Counted from the stretch's first letter, positions 1-8,997 are shown. The stretch: DNA of 64,000 nucleotides from an uncultured Bacteroidota bacterium (GCA_902788805.1 CADALO010000001.1:248001-312000), one strand, 5' to 3'. The notes: a model not told the origin generated them from the letters alone. Numbers and translations are program-made.

Positions 1-98
1 TCGGCTGTTGTAAAGTGCAAATAATCAGACGTTAATATGATATCGATGCTGCGCGGTCGGCGCTGTCTGCCAGTGTGCGATTCTGTTGTGCGGGGAGC

Positions 99-554
99 TT
101 AGTTCTTTTCTGTGAGGGTGAAACTGCGGAAACGCGAGGTGGTCGATGTGGTTTCTCGGACGCGTATCAGCTTGTCGCCGAAGTGCATAGTCTTGTCGTC
201 GCCGTCAGGATTCTCGGTATGGTAAACCTGAAACAGACGGTTGAAGTCGCGCAGGAAGTCGGCGCTGCGGACATCGATGATTACCTCGTAGCATTTTTCG
301 TCTGTTGGGTCCATCTTGAAGGTGCAGCGATAGTCGGCGGTGTTGATGATCATCACGCCCTCAACGCGGTTGCCTGCCGGCATATAGGTGATGTCGAACT
401 GCTGGCTTTCAGCACGATCGTTGCCAACGAAGGCTCCGAGCGACTGCACAATATGGTGCGCGTCGCGTCCCAGTTGCTCGGCAATATATGATGTTTGGGC
501 GTTGGCTATAAGTGCGCTGATTGTCAGTAATATGGCCAATATCGACTTCCTCAT
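99..554 (-). CDS. Small secreted protein of unknown function
   Basis: A 151-residue protein that I do not recognise. It starts with a clear signal peptide (MRKSILAILLTISALIANAQ, cleavage after the Ala-Gln region), so it is exported to the periplasm or surface. The mature part is about 130 residues, mixed alpha/beta in character, with no cysteines forming an obvious motif apart from isolated ones. An upstream in-frame ATG exists at 743, but the ATG at 554 is chosen because it begins the signal peptide and because it overlaps the stop of the nucleoside phosphorylase gene as ATGA. That 4-bp overlap implies translational coupling and one transcript with the phosphorylase. The phosphorylase context gives no firm clue to function. 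Existence as a gene is well supported; function is open. Confidence 0.8.
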   Translation of the reverse strand: MRKSILAILLTISALIANAQTSYIAEQLGRDAHHIVQSLGAFVGNDRAESQQFDITYMPAGNRVEGVMIINTADYRCTFKMDPTDEKCYEVIIDVRSADFLRDFNRLFQVYHTENPDGDDKTMHFGDKLIRVRETTSTTSRFRSFTLTEKN

Positions 555-1423
555 TTCGACATCCTTTCCATTATTTTTACTATCGTGTCGCGCATCAGGC
601 CGTGATAGTCGTTGATGAAGGTGCCGTCGGCGCGGTTGGCTATGATGAGGCAAACGGTCAATGCGTTGTGGCCCATTATCTTGGCGAGGCCGTAGATGGC
701 CGATGTCTCCATTTCGAGGTTGGTGACTTTCAGTCCGTCCCATCTGAAGGCGGCGAGCTTCTCGTTAAGATCCTTCACGGCGGGCGCGATGCGTATGTGT
801 CGTCCCTGTGGGGCATAGAAGCCTGGTGCCGTGGCGGTTATGCCTTTCACGGCTATATCGGCGACCTTGTCTAAAAGTTTTGCGCTGCCTTTGACGCAGT
901 AGGGGCGTGCCAGACGCCCAGGGAACTGCATATAGCTTGCAAAAGCCTCGGTCATAGCTTCTTCCAGCTCCTCGTCGCGGTGCTCGTAGTAGTTGAGCAG
1001 TCCGTCAAGGCCTATGGCGTAGGCCGATGCCACCAATGAGCCGCAGGCGATGTCGCTGTGCAGCGAGCCCGAGGTGCCTATGCGCACCATATTCAGCGTG
1101 CGGTGCCCGGCCTTGATGCGGCGTGAGGCAAGGTCTATGTTGGCGGCGGCGTCGAGTTCGGTGACGACTATGTCGATGTTGTCGCAGCCCATACCTGTGC
1201 TGAGGGCCGTGAAGCGGTGGCCGCGGTAGGTGCCTGTCAGGGCGTGCAGCTCGCGGTTCTGGCTTTCGTATTCAATGCTGTCGAACAGCTCTTTAAACAT
1301 ATTGACGCGATCGGGGTCGCCAACCAGAAAGATGTCGTCGGCCAGGTTGTCGCCATTCATATTGATATGGTAGAGGTTCCCTGAGGGAGCCAGTACCAGT
1401 TCGCTTGATTTAAGTTCGTCCAT
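551..1423 (-). CDS. Nucleoside phosphorylase (uridine phosphorylase-like)
   Basis: A 290-residue member of the PNP/UDP phosphorylase superfamily (PF01048), which cleaves nucleosides with phosphate to give a free base and ribose 1-phosphate in salvage. Visible family landmarks are the phosphate-binding GDPDRV segment near residue 36, the RIGTSGSL segment in the middle, and the nucleoside-binding LEMETSAIYG segment near residue 236 that carries the conserved Met-Glu. The uridine phosphorylase branch is the best fit, but substrate preference cannot be read from motifs alone. The frame is open up to 1474; the ATG at 1423 is preferred because the first 17 codons of the longer form look non-conserved and overlap a terminator-like hairpin. 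It overlaps the downstream secreted-protein gene by 4 bp. Confidence 0.85.
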   Translation of the reverse strand: MDELKSSELVLAPSGNLYHINMNGDNLADDIFLVGDPDRVNMFKELFDSIEYESQNRELHALTGTYRGHRFTALSTGMGCDNIDIVVTELDAAANIDLASRRIKAGHRTLNMVRIGTSGSLHSDIACGSLVASAYAIGLDGLLNYYEHRDEELEEAMTEAFASYMQFPGRLARPYCVKGSAKLLDKVADIAVKGITATAPGFYAPQGRHIRIAPAVKDLNEKLAAFRWDGLKVTNLEMETSAIYGLAKIMGHNALTVCLIIANRADGTFINDYHGLMRDTIVKIMERMSK

Positions 1424-1441
1424 AGGTTGTGTATAGAAAGA

Positions 1442-1472
1442 GACAGGCGGCGCTCTGTGTGCGTCGCCTGTC
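1442..1472 (-). terminator. Terminator-like hairpin after the repeat-rich protein gene
   Basis: An 8-bp perfect stem (gacaggcg at 1442-1449 pairs with cgcctgtc at 1465-1472) lies just downstream of the gene that ends at 1490. On the minus strand it is followed by tctttctata, a weak U-rich tract. It probably separates the repeat protein gene from the phosphorylase gene. Weak T tract, so moderate confidence. Confidence 0.45.
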
Positions 1473-1489
1473 ATATGGTTAATGTATTG

Positions 1490-2755
1490 TTATCTTGTTG
1501 GGTTCGACCCTCTGTTGGTCGTTCCGCTGTTGCGGCTGCCTGAGGTTCCGCTGTTGTTGCTGCTGCCACGGCTGCTGGTGCCGGTGTTTGTCGTGCTGCT
1601 GCTGTTGCGGCTGCCGGTGTTGGTGGTCGGCGTGGCGTTGCTGCTGCGGCTGCTGGTGTTGGCTGCCGGCTTTGCATTGCTGCTGCGACTGCTGTTGTTG
1701 GGAGCCGGTGTGACGCTGTTGCTGCGGCTGCTGGTGTTGGTAGTCGGTGTGGCGTTGCTGCTGCGGCTGCCGGTGTTGGCGCCGGTGCTTGTACCGCGGC
1801 TGCTGGTGCCAGTGTTAGTTGTTGCGTTGTTGCCGCGGCTGTTGTTGCCGGTGTTTGTTGTCGTGCTTGTACCGCGGTTGCTTGTGCCGGTGTTAGTGGT
1901 CGAGCTGCTGTTGCGGCTATTGGTTGAGCCTGTGTTGGTCGTGTTGCCGCGGTTGTTTGACGAGTTTCCGCTGACTGCTGCTCCGCGATTGCCGCTGGGT
2001 TGTGCGTTGGCGTTGCTGTTGCGATTGGTTGTGCCCGGGTTGCCGGCGTTGTTCATATTGTCGCCTGTGCGTGCTCCGCCAGCGTTGTTGAATGCTGTGC
2101 TGCGAGTGCCGGTGCTGTTGCGGCTGCTGCCTCCCAGGTATCCGTGACCGTCAGGTGTTTGCGGGTAGTTCACGCCGGGGGTGAAGGGCTTCGGAGGCAC
2201 TGGTGCCGGAGTGTGCGGGGTGCGCATATAGTAGGGGTGGTATGCCCAGGGGCCGCCGTGAGGAGGAGGCGTTGGCGGGCGCCATCCGTAGCGGTGAATC
2301 TCATAGTGGTAGGTGTAGCAGTGGTTGAAGTGTGGGTCGTGGAAGTGGCGCACGAAGGGGTTGTAGGGCGGCATCGTCCAGTAGAAGTTTGGCGTGGCCA
2401 CCGTGCTGCGGAAGCGCAGGTATTGTGCCGCACTGTACATACGGTTGCCATAGCTGTTGTAGAGCCAGATGCAGGCCAGGTCGACAGGCATATAGATTTC
2501 CTCGCCCGTGTAGGCATCGTAGCCGTAGAGCCAGATTTCATAGTATTTGCTGTTGACGCGCTCTGCCCAGACTTCGTTGACGATCACGTAAGTTGCCAGC
2601 TCATATTCGTAGCCGCAGTATATCATCAGCTCGTTTTGTGCGTCGAGCGTTCTGGCTACGCGATTGGCTTGCGAGCGCGTAAAGTAGCGCACTGAGTTGG
2701 CTGAGGCCGCGAGGACCATCATTACCATTGCTAATGTCAAGATCAGTTTTTTCAT
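1490..2755 (-). CDS. Secreted protein with Asn/Ser/Thr-rich 13-residue repeats
   Basis: A 421-residue protein. Residues 1-20 form a signal peptide (MKKLILTLAMVMMVLAASA). Residues about 21-170 are a Tyr/Trp-rich globular domain (segments such as YCGYEYELATYVIV and YYEIWLYGYDAYTGEEIYMP). Residues about 170-215 are rich in Pro, His and aromatics. The rest is low complexity in Asn, Ser, Thr, Gly and Arg. From residue 288 seven consecutive 13-residue units of the form NTGxSSRxSxATT are readable, flanked by looser copies (about 274-389). I do not recognise the N-terminal domain. The composition suggests an extracellular or surface-exposed stalk. The start ATG directly precedes the signal peptide. 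Existence is strongly supported by the signal peptide and the globular part; function unknown. Confidence 0.75.
   Translation of the reverse strand: MKKLILTLAMVMMVLAASANSVRYFTRSQANRVARTLDAQNELMIYCGYEYELATYVIVNEVWAERVNSKYYEIWLYGYDAYTGEEIYMPVDLACIWLYNSYGNRMYSAAQYLRFRSTVATPNFYWTMPPYNPFVRHFHDPHFNHCYTYHYEIHRYGWRPPTPPPHGGPWAYHPYYMRTPHTPAPVPPKPFTPGVNYPQTPDGHGYLGGSSRNSTGTRSTAFNNAGGARTGDNMNNAGNPGTTNRNSNANAQPSGNRGAAVSGNSSNNRGNTTNTGSTNSRNSSSTTNTGTSNRGTSTTTNTGNNSRGNNATTNTGTSSRGTSTGANTGSRSSNATPTTNTSSRSNSVTPAPNNSSRSSNAKPAANTSSRSSNATPTTNTGSRNSSSTTNTGTSSRGSSNNSGTSGSRNSGTTNRGSNPTR
1589..1936 (-). repeat. Tandem 39-bp coding repeats (13 residues each)
   Basis: Coding region of residues about 274-389 of the secreted protein at 1490-2755. 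Seven units are in exact 13-residue register, each starting with NTG, NTS or NNS. The unit length is a multiple of three, so copy-number change would keep the frame. Confidence 0.7.
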
Positions 2756-2984
2756 TGTTTGCTCCTTTCGTTTTATTCTTTGGCCTTGCGGCCTCGGAAG
2801 GGGTTATTTGTCATTTTTATTTTTTGTATTCTTTTCTGTCGGTTACTTGTGCTTTTTAACTAAATTTAAGTGTCTATGAGCACAATGCGTCTTTAAATGC
2901 CGGTTTCGGCGTTGCAAAACATTTTGCAAAATTAGCAAATCATCCTCATACGGCAAAATTTTTTTTAGAAAATCAAAAAAAAGC

Positions 2985-3013
2985 TTGCAATTCAAAAAAA
3001 GTTTGTATCTTTG
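2985..3013 (+). promoter_or_regulatory. Bacteroidetes-type promoter of the tRNA-Ser gene
   Basis: The -7 box tatctttg (3006-3013) fits TAnnTTTG and is preceded by ttg at 2985-2987 with 18-bp spacing. The start of transcription would be near 3020, about 50 bp before the tRNA. The rest of the gene-free stretch 2756-3071 is AT-rich and holds the divergent start region of the minus-strand repeat protein; a possible minus-strand taattttg box lies near 2930. I see nothing else there. Confidence 0.65.
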
Positions 3014-3071
3014 CACTCCGAAAACAGAGGTCAAAAAGTGGTGATTAATGCTGCAAGACGCTGTTTTACAG

Positions 3072-3161
3072 GGAGAGATGCCGGAGTGGTCGATCGGGGC
3101 GGTCTCGAAAACCGTTGACCAGCTTGCTGGTCCCAGGGTTCGAATCCCTGTCTCTCCGCCA
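3072..3161 (+). tRNA. tRNA-Ser (anticodon CGA)
   Basis: A complete class II tRNA of 90 bases including an encoded CCA. The acceptor stem ggagaga pairs with tctctcc. The anticodon stem gcggt/accgt carries the loop ctcgaaa, giving anticodon CGA, which reads UCG serine codons. A long variable arm (tgaccagcttgctggtcc) and a T arm with ggttcgaatcc follow. It has its own promoter upstream and a rho-independent terminator immediately downstream. Confidence 0.97.
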
Positions 3162-3163
3162 AG

Positions 3164-3194
3164 AAAAGCAACCTTCAAGGGTTGCTTTTTTTTA
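3164..3194 (+). terminator. Rho-independent terminator after tRNA-Ser
   Basis: Inverted repeat aaaagcaacc/ggttgctttt with loop ttcaag, running into eight or more Ts. It starts two bases after the tRNA CCA end. Confidence 0.85.
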
Positions 3195-3277
3195 TTGACA
3201 TCCGAATTTTAGGCAGGGAAAGGAATAGTTGCTGCATTCTTCCGAGACGGGTTGAGAACCAGTGGTTTGTAAAAAGA

Positions 3278-3309
3278 TTGCCGGGGAAGCGATTTTTTTC
3301 GTATCTTTG
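3278..3309 (+). promoter_or_regulatory. Promoter of the dipeptidyl peptidase gene
   Basis: The -7 box tatctttg (3302-3309) with ttg at 3278-3280 and 21-bp spacing. It lies about 30 bp before the ATG at 3341, giving a very short leader. Confidence 0.65.
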
Positions 3310-3340
3310 CACTTTCTAACGAAATATAAAAAAATAAGAT

Positions 3341-5578
3341 ATGAAACGTATAACTATTTTAATTTCATTGTTTGCTGCTATGAATATTGCCGTGGCACAA
3401 CCTACAAAACAAATAACTCTTGAAGACATCTGGGCTAACGGCACCTTTGCGCCGCGCGGCATCCAGAGCATCCGTTCGATGCAGGACGGCGAACACTATT
3501 GTGTGCTGACACGCACCGGAATCGAGAAGTTCTCGTATAAGACCGGTGAGAGCGAGGGCACGGTGTGCGCTTTTGGCGGCAAGGCCCAAGGCTTGAAGGT
3601 TAAGCCATTGCCTCCGATTGAGAGCTATGAATTCTCAGCCGACGAACAGAAGATTCTGCTCAGCAGCGGGTTCGAGCCTATCTATCGCCATAGCGGTGTT
3701 TCGGACTACTATATCTATGACGTTGCAGCCGGCACGTTCAACAAGATTTCGAACGAAGGCAAGCAACGCCTGACCACGCTTTCGCCAGACGGGACGAAGG
3801 TGGCTTATGTGCGCGACAATAACCTGTTCTATATGGACTTGGATTCGCAAACCGAGCATCAGATTACTACCGACGGACGTATGAACGCTATCATCAACGG
3901 CACTACCGATTGGGTCTACGAGGAGGAGTTTGCCATCACGCAGGGTTTCTACTGGAGTCCTGACAGCCGTCGTATAGCCTACTACCGCTTTGACGAGAGC
4001 AAGGTGCGTGAGTTTACTATGCAGACCTGGGGCGGCCTCTATCCTGACAACTACAATTACAAGTACCCCAAGGCAGGCGAGGACAATTCGGTGGTGGACA
4101 TTTATATTTACAATCTGACCGACAAGAGTGCGATGCGCCTCAACACGGGCAGTGAGAACGACCAGTATCTGCCGCGGATGCAGTGGACCAAGGATCCCAA
4201 TGTGCTGGCTTTTATGCGGATGAACCGCCTGCAGAACAAGATGGAACTGCTGACGGCCAATGCCACGACAGGCAAGATCCGTCCGCTCTACACCGAGGAA
4301 TGCGCTACATACGTCGATGTGCCCGACACGTGGAAGTTCCTTGACGACGGCAAGTCGTTCATCATTACCAGCGAGAAGGACGGATTCAACCACATCTATC
4401 TTTATGGTCTTGACGGCCAGCTGATAAGGCAGATAACTACAGGCAGCTATGACGTTGTCAATGTGTGCGGCATCGATGAGAAGAATCAGAAGATCTATTA
4501 TCGCAGCCACGAGAGCGGAGCTATCAATACGGACCTGTATGTCATTGATTTTAAGGGAAAGAAGAAAGTGTGCCTCAACTATGACGCTGCGAATAAGCTC
4601 AACGACGGCTATGGCGCCGACGGCATTGCTGACGGCAAATACATTCTGGGTACCTACAACGCAACCTTCAGCAATGGTTGCAAATACTATATCTGCACCT
4701 ACAGCAGCGCCAACCACGCGCCGCGCTATACGCTGCACGACGCCAAGGGAAGCATAGTCAAAGTGCTGCAGGACAATGCGGCACTGCAGCAGCGACTGGC
4801 TGATTATGGCGCTGAGAAAAAAGAGTTCGGTACGCTGAAGACTGACGAGGGCGTTGAGTTGAACTATTACATCATCAAGCCGGCCAACTTCAATGAGAGC
4901 CAGCAGTATCCGTTGTTCTTCTATGTGTATGGCGGTCCTGGTAACCAACAGGTTACGAATAGCTATGGCTGGAGCGACTACAACTGGTTCCGTATGCTGG
5001 CTCAAAAGGGATATGTGGTGGTGTGCTTCGACGGTCGTGGCACTGGTGGCCGTGGCGCTGACTGGAAAAAGATGACCTACAGGAACTTGGGTCACTACGA
5101 GTGCATCGATGCAATAGAGGCTGCAAAATGGTTTGGCCGCAAGCCGTGGATTGATGAGAGCCGCATCGGTATCTTTGGCTGGAGCTTTGGCGGCTACCTG
5201 TCGTCGCTTTGCATCCTGAAGGGCAACGATGTCTTCAAGAGTGCCATCGCCGTGGCGCCCGTCACCACGTGGCGCTACTATGACAACATTTACACCGAGC
5301 GTTTCCTGCAGCGTCCGCAGGACAACCCCGACGGCTACGACAACAACTCGCCGCTCAATTTTGCAGACCGTCTGAAGGGCAACTACCTGCTTGTTCACGG
5401 CACTGGCGACGACAACGTGCATTTCCAGAACGCCCTCGATATGGCCACCGCCCTTGAGAAGGCCGACAAGCAGTTTGAGATGCGCGTCTATCCTAACAAG
5501 AACCACAGCATCTACGGCGGCAACACCCGCCTGAACCTGTATAAGCTGATGACGGATTTTATCATCAGGAAACTGTAG
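3341..5578 (+). CDS. Dipeptidyl peptidase IV (S9B family serine peptidase)
   Basis: A 745-residue exported peptidase that removes X-Pro or X-Ala dipeptides from peptide N-termini. The signal peptide is MKRITILISLFAAMNIAVAQ. Residues about 40-480 form the beta-propeller domain, which carries the double-Glu motif WVYEEEF that anchors the substrate amino terminus and marks the DPP-IV branch. The C-terminal alpha/beta hydrolase has the nucleophile Ser615 in GWSFGGY, the acid in HGTGDDNVH (Asp690/Asp691) and the catalytic His722 in KNHSIYGG. Length matches bacterial DPP-IV (about 720-750). The gene has its own promoter and a terminator follows, so it appears monocistronic. It fits a peptide-using lifestyle together with the C69 dipeptidase at the window end. 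Confidence 0.95.
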   Translation: MKRITILISLFAAMNIAVAQPTKQITLEDIWANGTFAPRGIQSIRSMQDGEHYCVLTRTGIEKFSYKTGESEGTVCAFGGKAQGLKVKPLPPIESYEFSADEQKILLSSGFEPIYRHSGVSDYYIYDVAAGTFNKISNEGKQRLTTLSPDGTKVAYVRDNNLFYMDLDSQTEHQITTDGRMNAIINGTTDWVYEEEFAITQGFYWSPDSRRIAYYRFDESKVREFTMQTWGGLYPDNYNYKYPKAGEDNSVVDIYIYNLTDKSAMRLNTGSENDQYLPRMQWTKDPNVLAFMRMNRLQNKMELLTANATTGKIRPLYTEECATYVDVPDTWKFLDDGKSFIITSEKDGFNHIYLYGLDGQLIRQITTGSYDVVNVCGIDEKNQKIYYRSHESGAINTDLYVIDFKGKKKVCLNYDAANKLNDGYGADGIADGKYILGTYNATFSNGCKYYICTYSSANHAPRYTLHDAKGSIVKVLQDNAALQQRLADYGAEKKEFGTLKTDEGVELNYYIIKPANFNESQQYPLFFYVYGGPGNQQVTNSYGWSDYNWFRMLAQKGYVVVCFDGRGTGGRGADWKKMTYRNLGHYECIDAIEAAKWFGRKPWIDESRIGIFGWSFGGYLSSLCILKGNDVFKSAIAVAPVTTWRYYDNIYTERFLQRPQDNPDGYDNNSPLNFADRLKGNYLLVHGTGDDNVHFQNALDMATALEKADKQFEMRVYPNKNHSIYGGNTRLNLYKLMTDFIIRKL

Positions 5579-5616
5579 TTTTTGTAAAAGCGAAGACTTT
5601 TAAATCAATTTTTTTA

Positions 5617-5645
5617 AAAAAATCCCGAATTGTTCGGGATTTTTT
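5617..5645 (+). terminator. Terminator after the dipeptidyl peptidase gene
   Basis: aaaaaatcccgaa/ttcgggatttttt inverted repeat with loop ttg, ending in a T run. A tatttttg box (5647-5654), a possible -7 element for the next gene, starts immediately after it. Confidence 0.8.
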
Positions 5646-5729
5646 GTATTTTTGTAGTTCAATAGTTTGGGCATAGAATTGTCCAAGGCTTTGTGTATGA
5701 ATGTTGTATAATGTAAATAGTTATATCAG

Positions 5730-6527
5730 ATGAAGAAGATATTACTCCTCGTGGCAATGGCCGTGTTGATGCAGATACCGGCAAAGGCTCAGTTTGTACA
5801 TTATGGCGCACGTATCGCCGGCGGTCCCTCTTATGTGGCCGACGACCTGCTGACGCATACCCCGATCTTTGGTTTTAATATCGGTGGCTATGTGGATTAT
5901 ATGTTTACCGAATGGAAGAATCCCTGGTCGGAGAACATATACCTGCAGTTCGGTTTGAACTTTATTCGCCGTGGTACCAACTTCCAGCAGGTCTTTGTCA
6001 ATATGTCGTCAATCAGACAAGGCTTCTTCCATAACTGGTATGCGCAGATTCCTGTCATTGCAGGTTTCAAGTATGAGATTCCGCAATTGCCGGCAGGGAA
6101 CTATGTCAATTTCTTTTTAGGCCCAACGTTCAATGTGGGTCTTTGGGGTAAGCTGTGGGACCGTCAGGTGACACCAGGTATGCCTCAGAGCTCCAACAAC
6201 TATGACACTTTTGTGACCGGCGACAAAGACGACCGTGCCTCTTATCAGCATCTGCGTCGCCTCGATGCAGGCCTTATTCTTGGCGTGGGTTATCAGTGGC
6301 ATAACTTCACCTTTGACTTCTATATGGACCACGGCTTTGTGGCTTTGATGAAGAAAGACGACGTGCTTGCTCCGTTCGATCAGAACCAGAACAATCAGAA
6401 TAATCAGAACAACACGGGCACTACGACTACGCAGAACAATACGACTCCGAAGGACCGTAACGCATATACAGGCACAAACAACGCCTTTATGATTGCTGTA
6501 GGCTACCAGCTGCCGATACACAGATAA
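5730..6527 (+). CDS. Outer-membrane beta-barrel protein (PorT-like fold)
   Basis: A 265-residue protein with signal peptide MKKILLLVAMAVLMQIPAKA. The mature chain alternates aromatic and small residues as in membrane beta strands (for example FGFNIGGYVDYMFTEW and WHNFTFDFYMDHGFV) and matches the general outer membrane beta-barrel (PorT family) pattern of Bacteroidetes. Near residues 212-240 there is a low-complexity Gln/Asn/Thr insert built from NQNNQNNQNN, followed by the last strand. That insert is probably an extracellular loop. Cargo or partner is unknown. A strong bidirectional terminator follows. Confidence 0.75.
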   Translation: MKKILLLVAMAVLMQIPAKAQFVHYGARIAGGPSYVADDLLTHTPIFGFNIGGYVDYMFTEWKNPWSENIYLQFGLNFIRRGTNFQQVFVNMSSIRQGFFHNWYAQIPVIAGFKYEIPQLPAGNYVNFFLGPTFNVGLWGKLWDRQVTPGMPQSSNNYDTFVTGDKDDRASYQHLRRLDAGLILGVGYQWHNFTFDFYMDHGFVALMKKDDVLAPFDQNQNNQNNQNNTGTTTTQNNTTPKDRNAYTGTNNAFMIAVGYQLPIHR

Positions 6528-6549
6528 CAGTCATAATACAAGAAAAAGC

Positions 6550-6586
6550 AACAGGGCATTCACGATTCTCGCGAATGCCCTGTTTT
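6550..6586. terminator. Bidirectional terminator between convergent genes
   Basis: aacagggcattc/gaatgccctgtttt stem with loop acgattctcgc. Ts follow on the plus strand and a T-rich tract (gctttttct) on the minus strand. It serves the barrel protein gene (plus) and the envelope operon ending at 6606 (minus). Confidence 0.85.
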
Positions 6587-6605
6587 GTTGGCTTGTGTTC
6601 TTGTT

Positions 6606-7382
6606 TTATTTTGTTTCCTTCACTTTTGCGTATTCCTCGTTCAAGGCATTCACTATCTCGTCGGTGATGTCCATACCCTCGTTGCCGTAGAGGATAGGGC
6701 TGCTACTGAACGATTTGGCAAGGATAAGGTCGAACTGCTGGTTCTGTGCGTTGTAGTCGCGGATGAAGTTGTAGATTGCTTTGGTCATCTTCTCACTTTC
6801 GTTCATAGTCTTTTCGGCCACTTGCTGTGTGAGTTCGGCCTCAAGGCTCTGCAAACGCTGCATACGGCTGGTCAACTCTTTTTCCTTGGCCTGCTGCTGG
6901 CTGAGGGTCATATTCTCTCCGCCGCCTTTGATGTAGGCATCATAGTCTTTCTGGAATTGTGTCATCTGCTGTTTGTAGCTGTTCTCCTTGGCAGTGCGGA
7001 AGTCCTTAAGCTGCTTGTCCAAGTCGAGCGCGTACTGGTATTTTGCCAACAGGCTGTCGGTGTTGATATATGCAATCTTCAGTCCGTTCTCGCTTACTGC
7101 TACTGGAGCCTTTGCGTCGGCATTAGCCAGGCTTTTGCCGCCTTTGGCACCGATGCCGGTGAAGTGGAAAATATAGAGCAGAATAAGTCCCACCAGCAGG
7201 ATGCAGTTCACTATAGGCAGGCATTTGCACTTGCATTTCTTTTCTTCTTTGCATTCGCAAACAGGTGCAGGGCTCTCGGGTTGGGGTTGTGCCTCTGCTG
7301 TTGCGTTAACGGTCTCTGACGCCTCAAAGGTGACAGCGTTTTCGTCTAATTTGTTCTCTTCCATTTTCTTTATTATTTCCAT
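6606..7382 (-). CDS. Membrane-anchored OmpH/Skp-like protein
   Basis: A 258-residue protein. Residues 1-40 are acidic and presumably cytoplasmic. A cysteine-rich stretch (VCECKEEKKCKCKC, with a further Cys five residues on) sits just before one transmembrane segment (about residues 56-76, ILLVGLILLYIFHF). After it comes an OmpH/Skp-type domain: IAYINTDSLLAKY, then a long Gln/Lys/Glu coiled coil, then the closing part with ILAKSFSSSPILYGNEGMDITDEIV. Skp-like proteins chaperone outer-membrane proteins in the periplasm; a fixed anchor instead of a cleaved signal peptide is a variant seen in Bacteroidetes. The start may be the ATG at 7364 (MEENKLDEN) instead. It is the last gene of the minus-strand operon, 12 bp after gltX. 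Confidence 0.8.
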   Translation of the reverse strand: MEIIKKMEENKLDENAVTFEASETVNATAEAQPQPESPAPVCECKEEKKCKCKCLPIVNCILLVGLILLYIFHFTGIGAKGGKSLANADAKAPVAVSENGLKIAYINTDSLLAKYQYALDLDKQLKDFRTAKENSYKQQMTQFQKDYDAYIKGGGENMTLSQQQAKEKELTSRMQRLQSLEAELTQQVAEKTMNESEKMTKAIYNFIRDYNAQNQQFDLILAKSFSSSPILYGNEGMDITDEIVNALNEEYAKVKETK

Positions 7383-7394
7383 TTTGTTTAATTA

Positions 7395-8930
7395 TCAGTT
7401 TTCTACTTCGCCGATTGTGTCGATGGCACGCTGTACGCGGCGAATGGTCTCGTCCTTGCCAAGCATCATCACCAGCGTCAGCATATCGGGACCTACAGTC
7501 TTGCCTACTACTGCAAGGCGCAGTGAGTTCATCACCTGTCCCATATTCAAGCCGTTGCCAACGATGTAGTCGTCGAGAAGGGCCTTGTGTATTGCGTCAT
7601 ATTCGAAGGGAACAGTGTTAAGAATCTCGATAACCTTCGCCATATGTGTCGTCATACCGGCTTTCCAGCGCTTCTTGATGGCAGCAGGGTCGTATTCTGT
7701 CGGTGCAACGAAGAAATAGCTGGTGGTGTCCCACATCTCGCTGATGAAACTGATGCGCTCCTTCATCATCCCGCACACTTTGACCACATACTCGCGTTCA
7801 GCCTTTACACCGTGCTCGTCGAGGATGGGTTGGAACATATCCGCCACTTCCTCGTCGCTGTGCATCTGCATATATTCGTGGTTGAACCATTTTGCTTTCT
7901 CGACATTGAATTTGGCGCCGCTCTTACTGATATGGGCGATGTTGAACAGCTTGATAAGTTCATCCATTGACAGGATCTCCTGCTCCGTGCCCGGATTCCA
8001 GCCAAGCAGGGCAAGGATATTTACAACAGCCTCCGGGAAGTAACCGCGTTCGCGGTATCCGCTGCTCAGTTCGCCACTCTTGGGGTCGTGCCAGTCGAGC
8101 GGGAAAACGGGGAAACCGAGACGGTCGCCGTCGCGTTTGCTCAGCTTTCCGTTGCCTTCAGGTTTCAGAAGCAGAGGCAGATGTGCAAACTGCGGCATCG
8201 TATCCTCCCATCCAAAGGCTTTGTACAGCATAACGTGGAGTGGGGCAGAGGGCAGCCACTCCTCGCCGCGAATCACGTGGCTTATCTCCATCGTGTGGTC
8301 ATCCACAATGTTGGCCAAGTGATAGGTGGGCATTCCGTCGCTCTTGAAGAGCACTTTGTCATCCAACAGGTTGCTGTTCATCGTCACGTCGCCACGAATA
8401 AGGTCGTGGACAGTAATCTCAGTGTCGGCCGGGAACTTGAAGCGAACCACGAACGGTTCGCCGCTCTCTAAACGACGCTTAACCTCGTCGGCAGGCAGAC
8501 TCAGGCTGTTCTGCATCTGTGCACGGGTGTTGCAGTCATATTGGAAGGTCTTTTTCTGTGCCTCGTACTCTTTGCGTTTGGCTTCCAGTTCCTCGGGCTT
8601 GTCAAAGGCATAGTAGGCCCAGCCGTCGCGTATCAGCTGGTCGGCATACTGCTTGTACATCGGTTTGCGGTCGCTCTGGCGGTAGGGACCGAAGGGACCT
8701 CCGATGTGCACTCCTTCGTCAAACTTGATGCCCAGCCACGTCAAGGCTTCGATGATATAGTCTTCGGCACCGGGCACAAAGCGTGTCTGGTCGGTGTCTT
8801 CTATGCGCAAAATCATTTTTCCGCCATTCTGTTTGGCGAACAGATAGTTGTAAAGGGCGGTACGCACACCGCCGATGTGTAATGGCCCCGTCGGGCTCGG
8901 TGCAAATCTAACTCTTACTTCTTGTGACAT
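7395..8930 (-). CDS. gltX: Glutamyl-tRNA synthetase
   Basis: A 511-residue class I aminoacyl-tRNA synthetase that charges tRNA-Glu in the cytoplasm. The HIGH-type signature PLHIGG is at residues 16-21 and the KMSKS-type loop KLSKR at 262-266. [10 protein letters not shown] (41-50) is the typical Glu/Gln synthetase segment. Length is normal for a bacterial GltX. It sits between mtgA and the OmpH-like gene in an otherwise envelope-related run, 12 bp before the latter, so it is probably co-transcribed. Confidence 0.97.
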   Translation of the reverse strand: MSQEVRVRFAPSPTGPLHIGGVRTALYNYLFAKQNGGKMILRIEDTDQTRFVPGAEDYIIEALTWLGIKFDEGVHIGGPFGPYRQSDRKPMYKQYADQLIRDGWAYYAFDKPEELEAKRKEYEAQKKTFQYDCNTRAQMQNSLSLPADEVKRRLESGEPFVVRFKFPADTEITVHDLIRGDVTMNSNLLDDKVLFKSDGMPTYHLANIVDDHTMEISHVIRGEEWLPSAPLHVMLYKAFGWEDTMPQFAHLPLLLKPEGNGKLSKRDGDRLGFPVFPLDWHDPKSGELSSGYRERGYFPEAVVNILALLGWNPGTEQEILSMDELIKLFNIAHISKSGAKFNVEKAKWFNHEYMQMHSDEEVADMFQPILDEHGVKAEREYVVKVCGMMKERISFISEMWDTTSYFFVAPTEYDPAAIKKRWKAGMTTHMAKVIEILNTVPFEYDAIHKALLDDYIVGNGLNMGQVMNSLRLAVVGKTVGPDMLTLVMMLGKDETIRRVQRAIDTIGEVEN

Positions 8931-8997
8931 TTGCTTAATTATTATGTTGCTTGTACCAACAACGAATATTGTTTTATAATATTGTGGATGCTGTTAA

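Noticed and set aside
2843-3178. 111-residue minus-strand frame across the tRNA gene
   Set aside because: It is antisense to tRNA-Ser. Such tRNA-derived frames are common annotation artefacts.
3635-5506. 623-residue open frame on the minus strand
   Set aside because: It is antisense to the DPP-IV gene, whose catalytic residues and signal peptide are clear. The translation is Val/Ile/Leu-rich without domains, as expected for a shadow frame.
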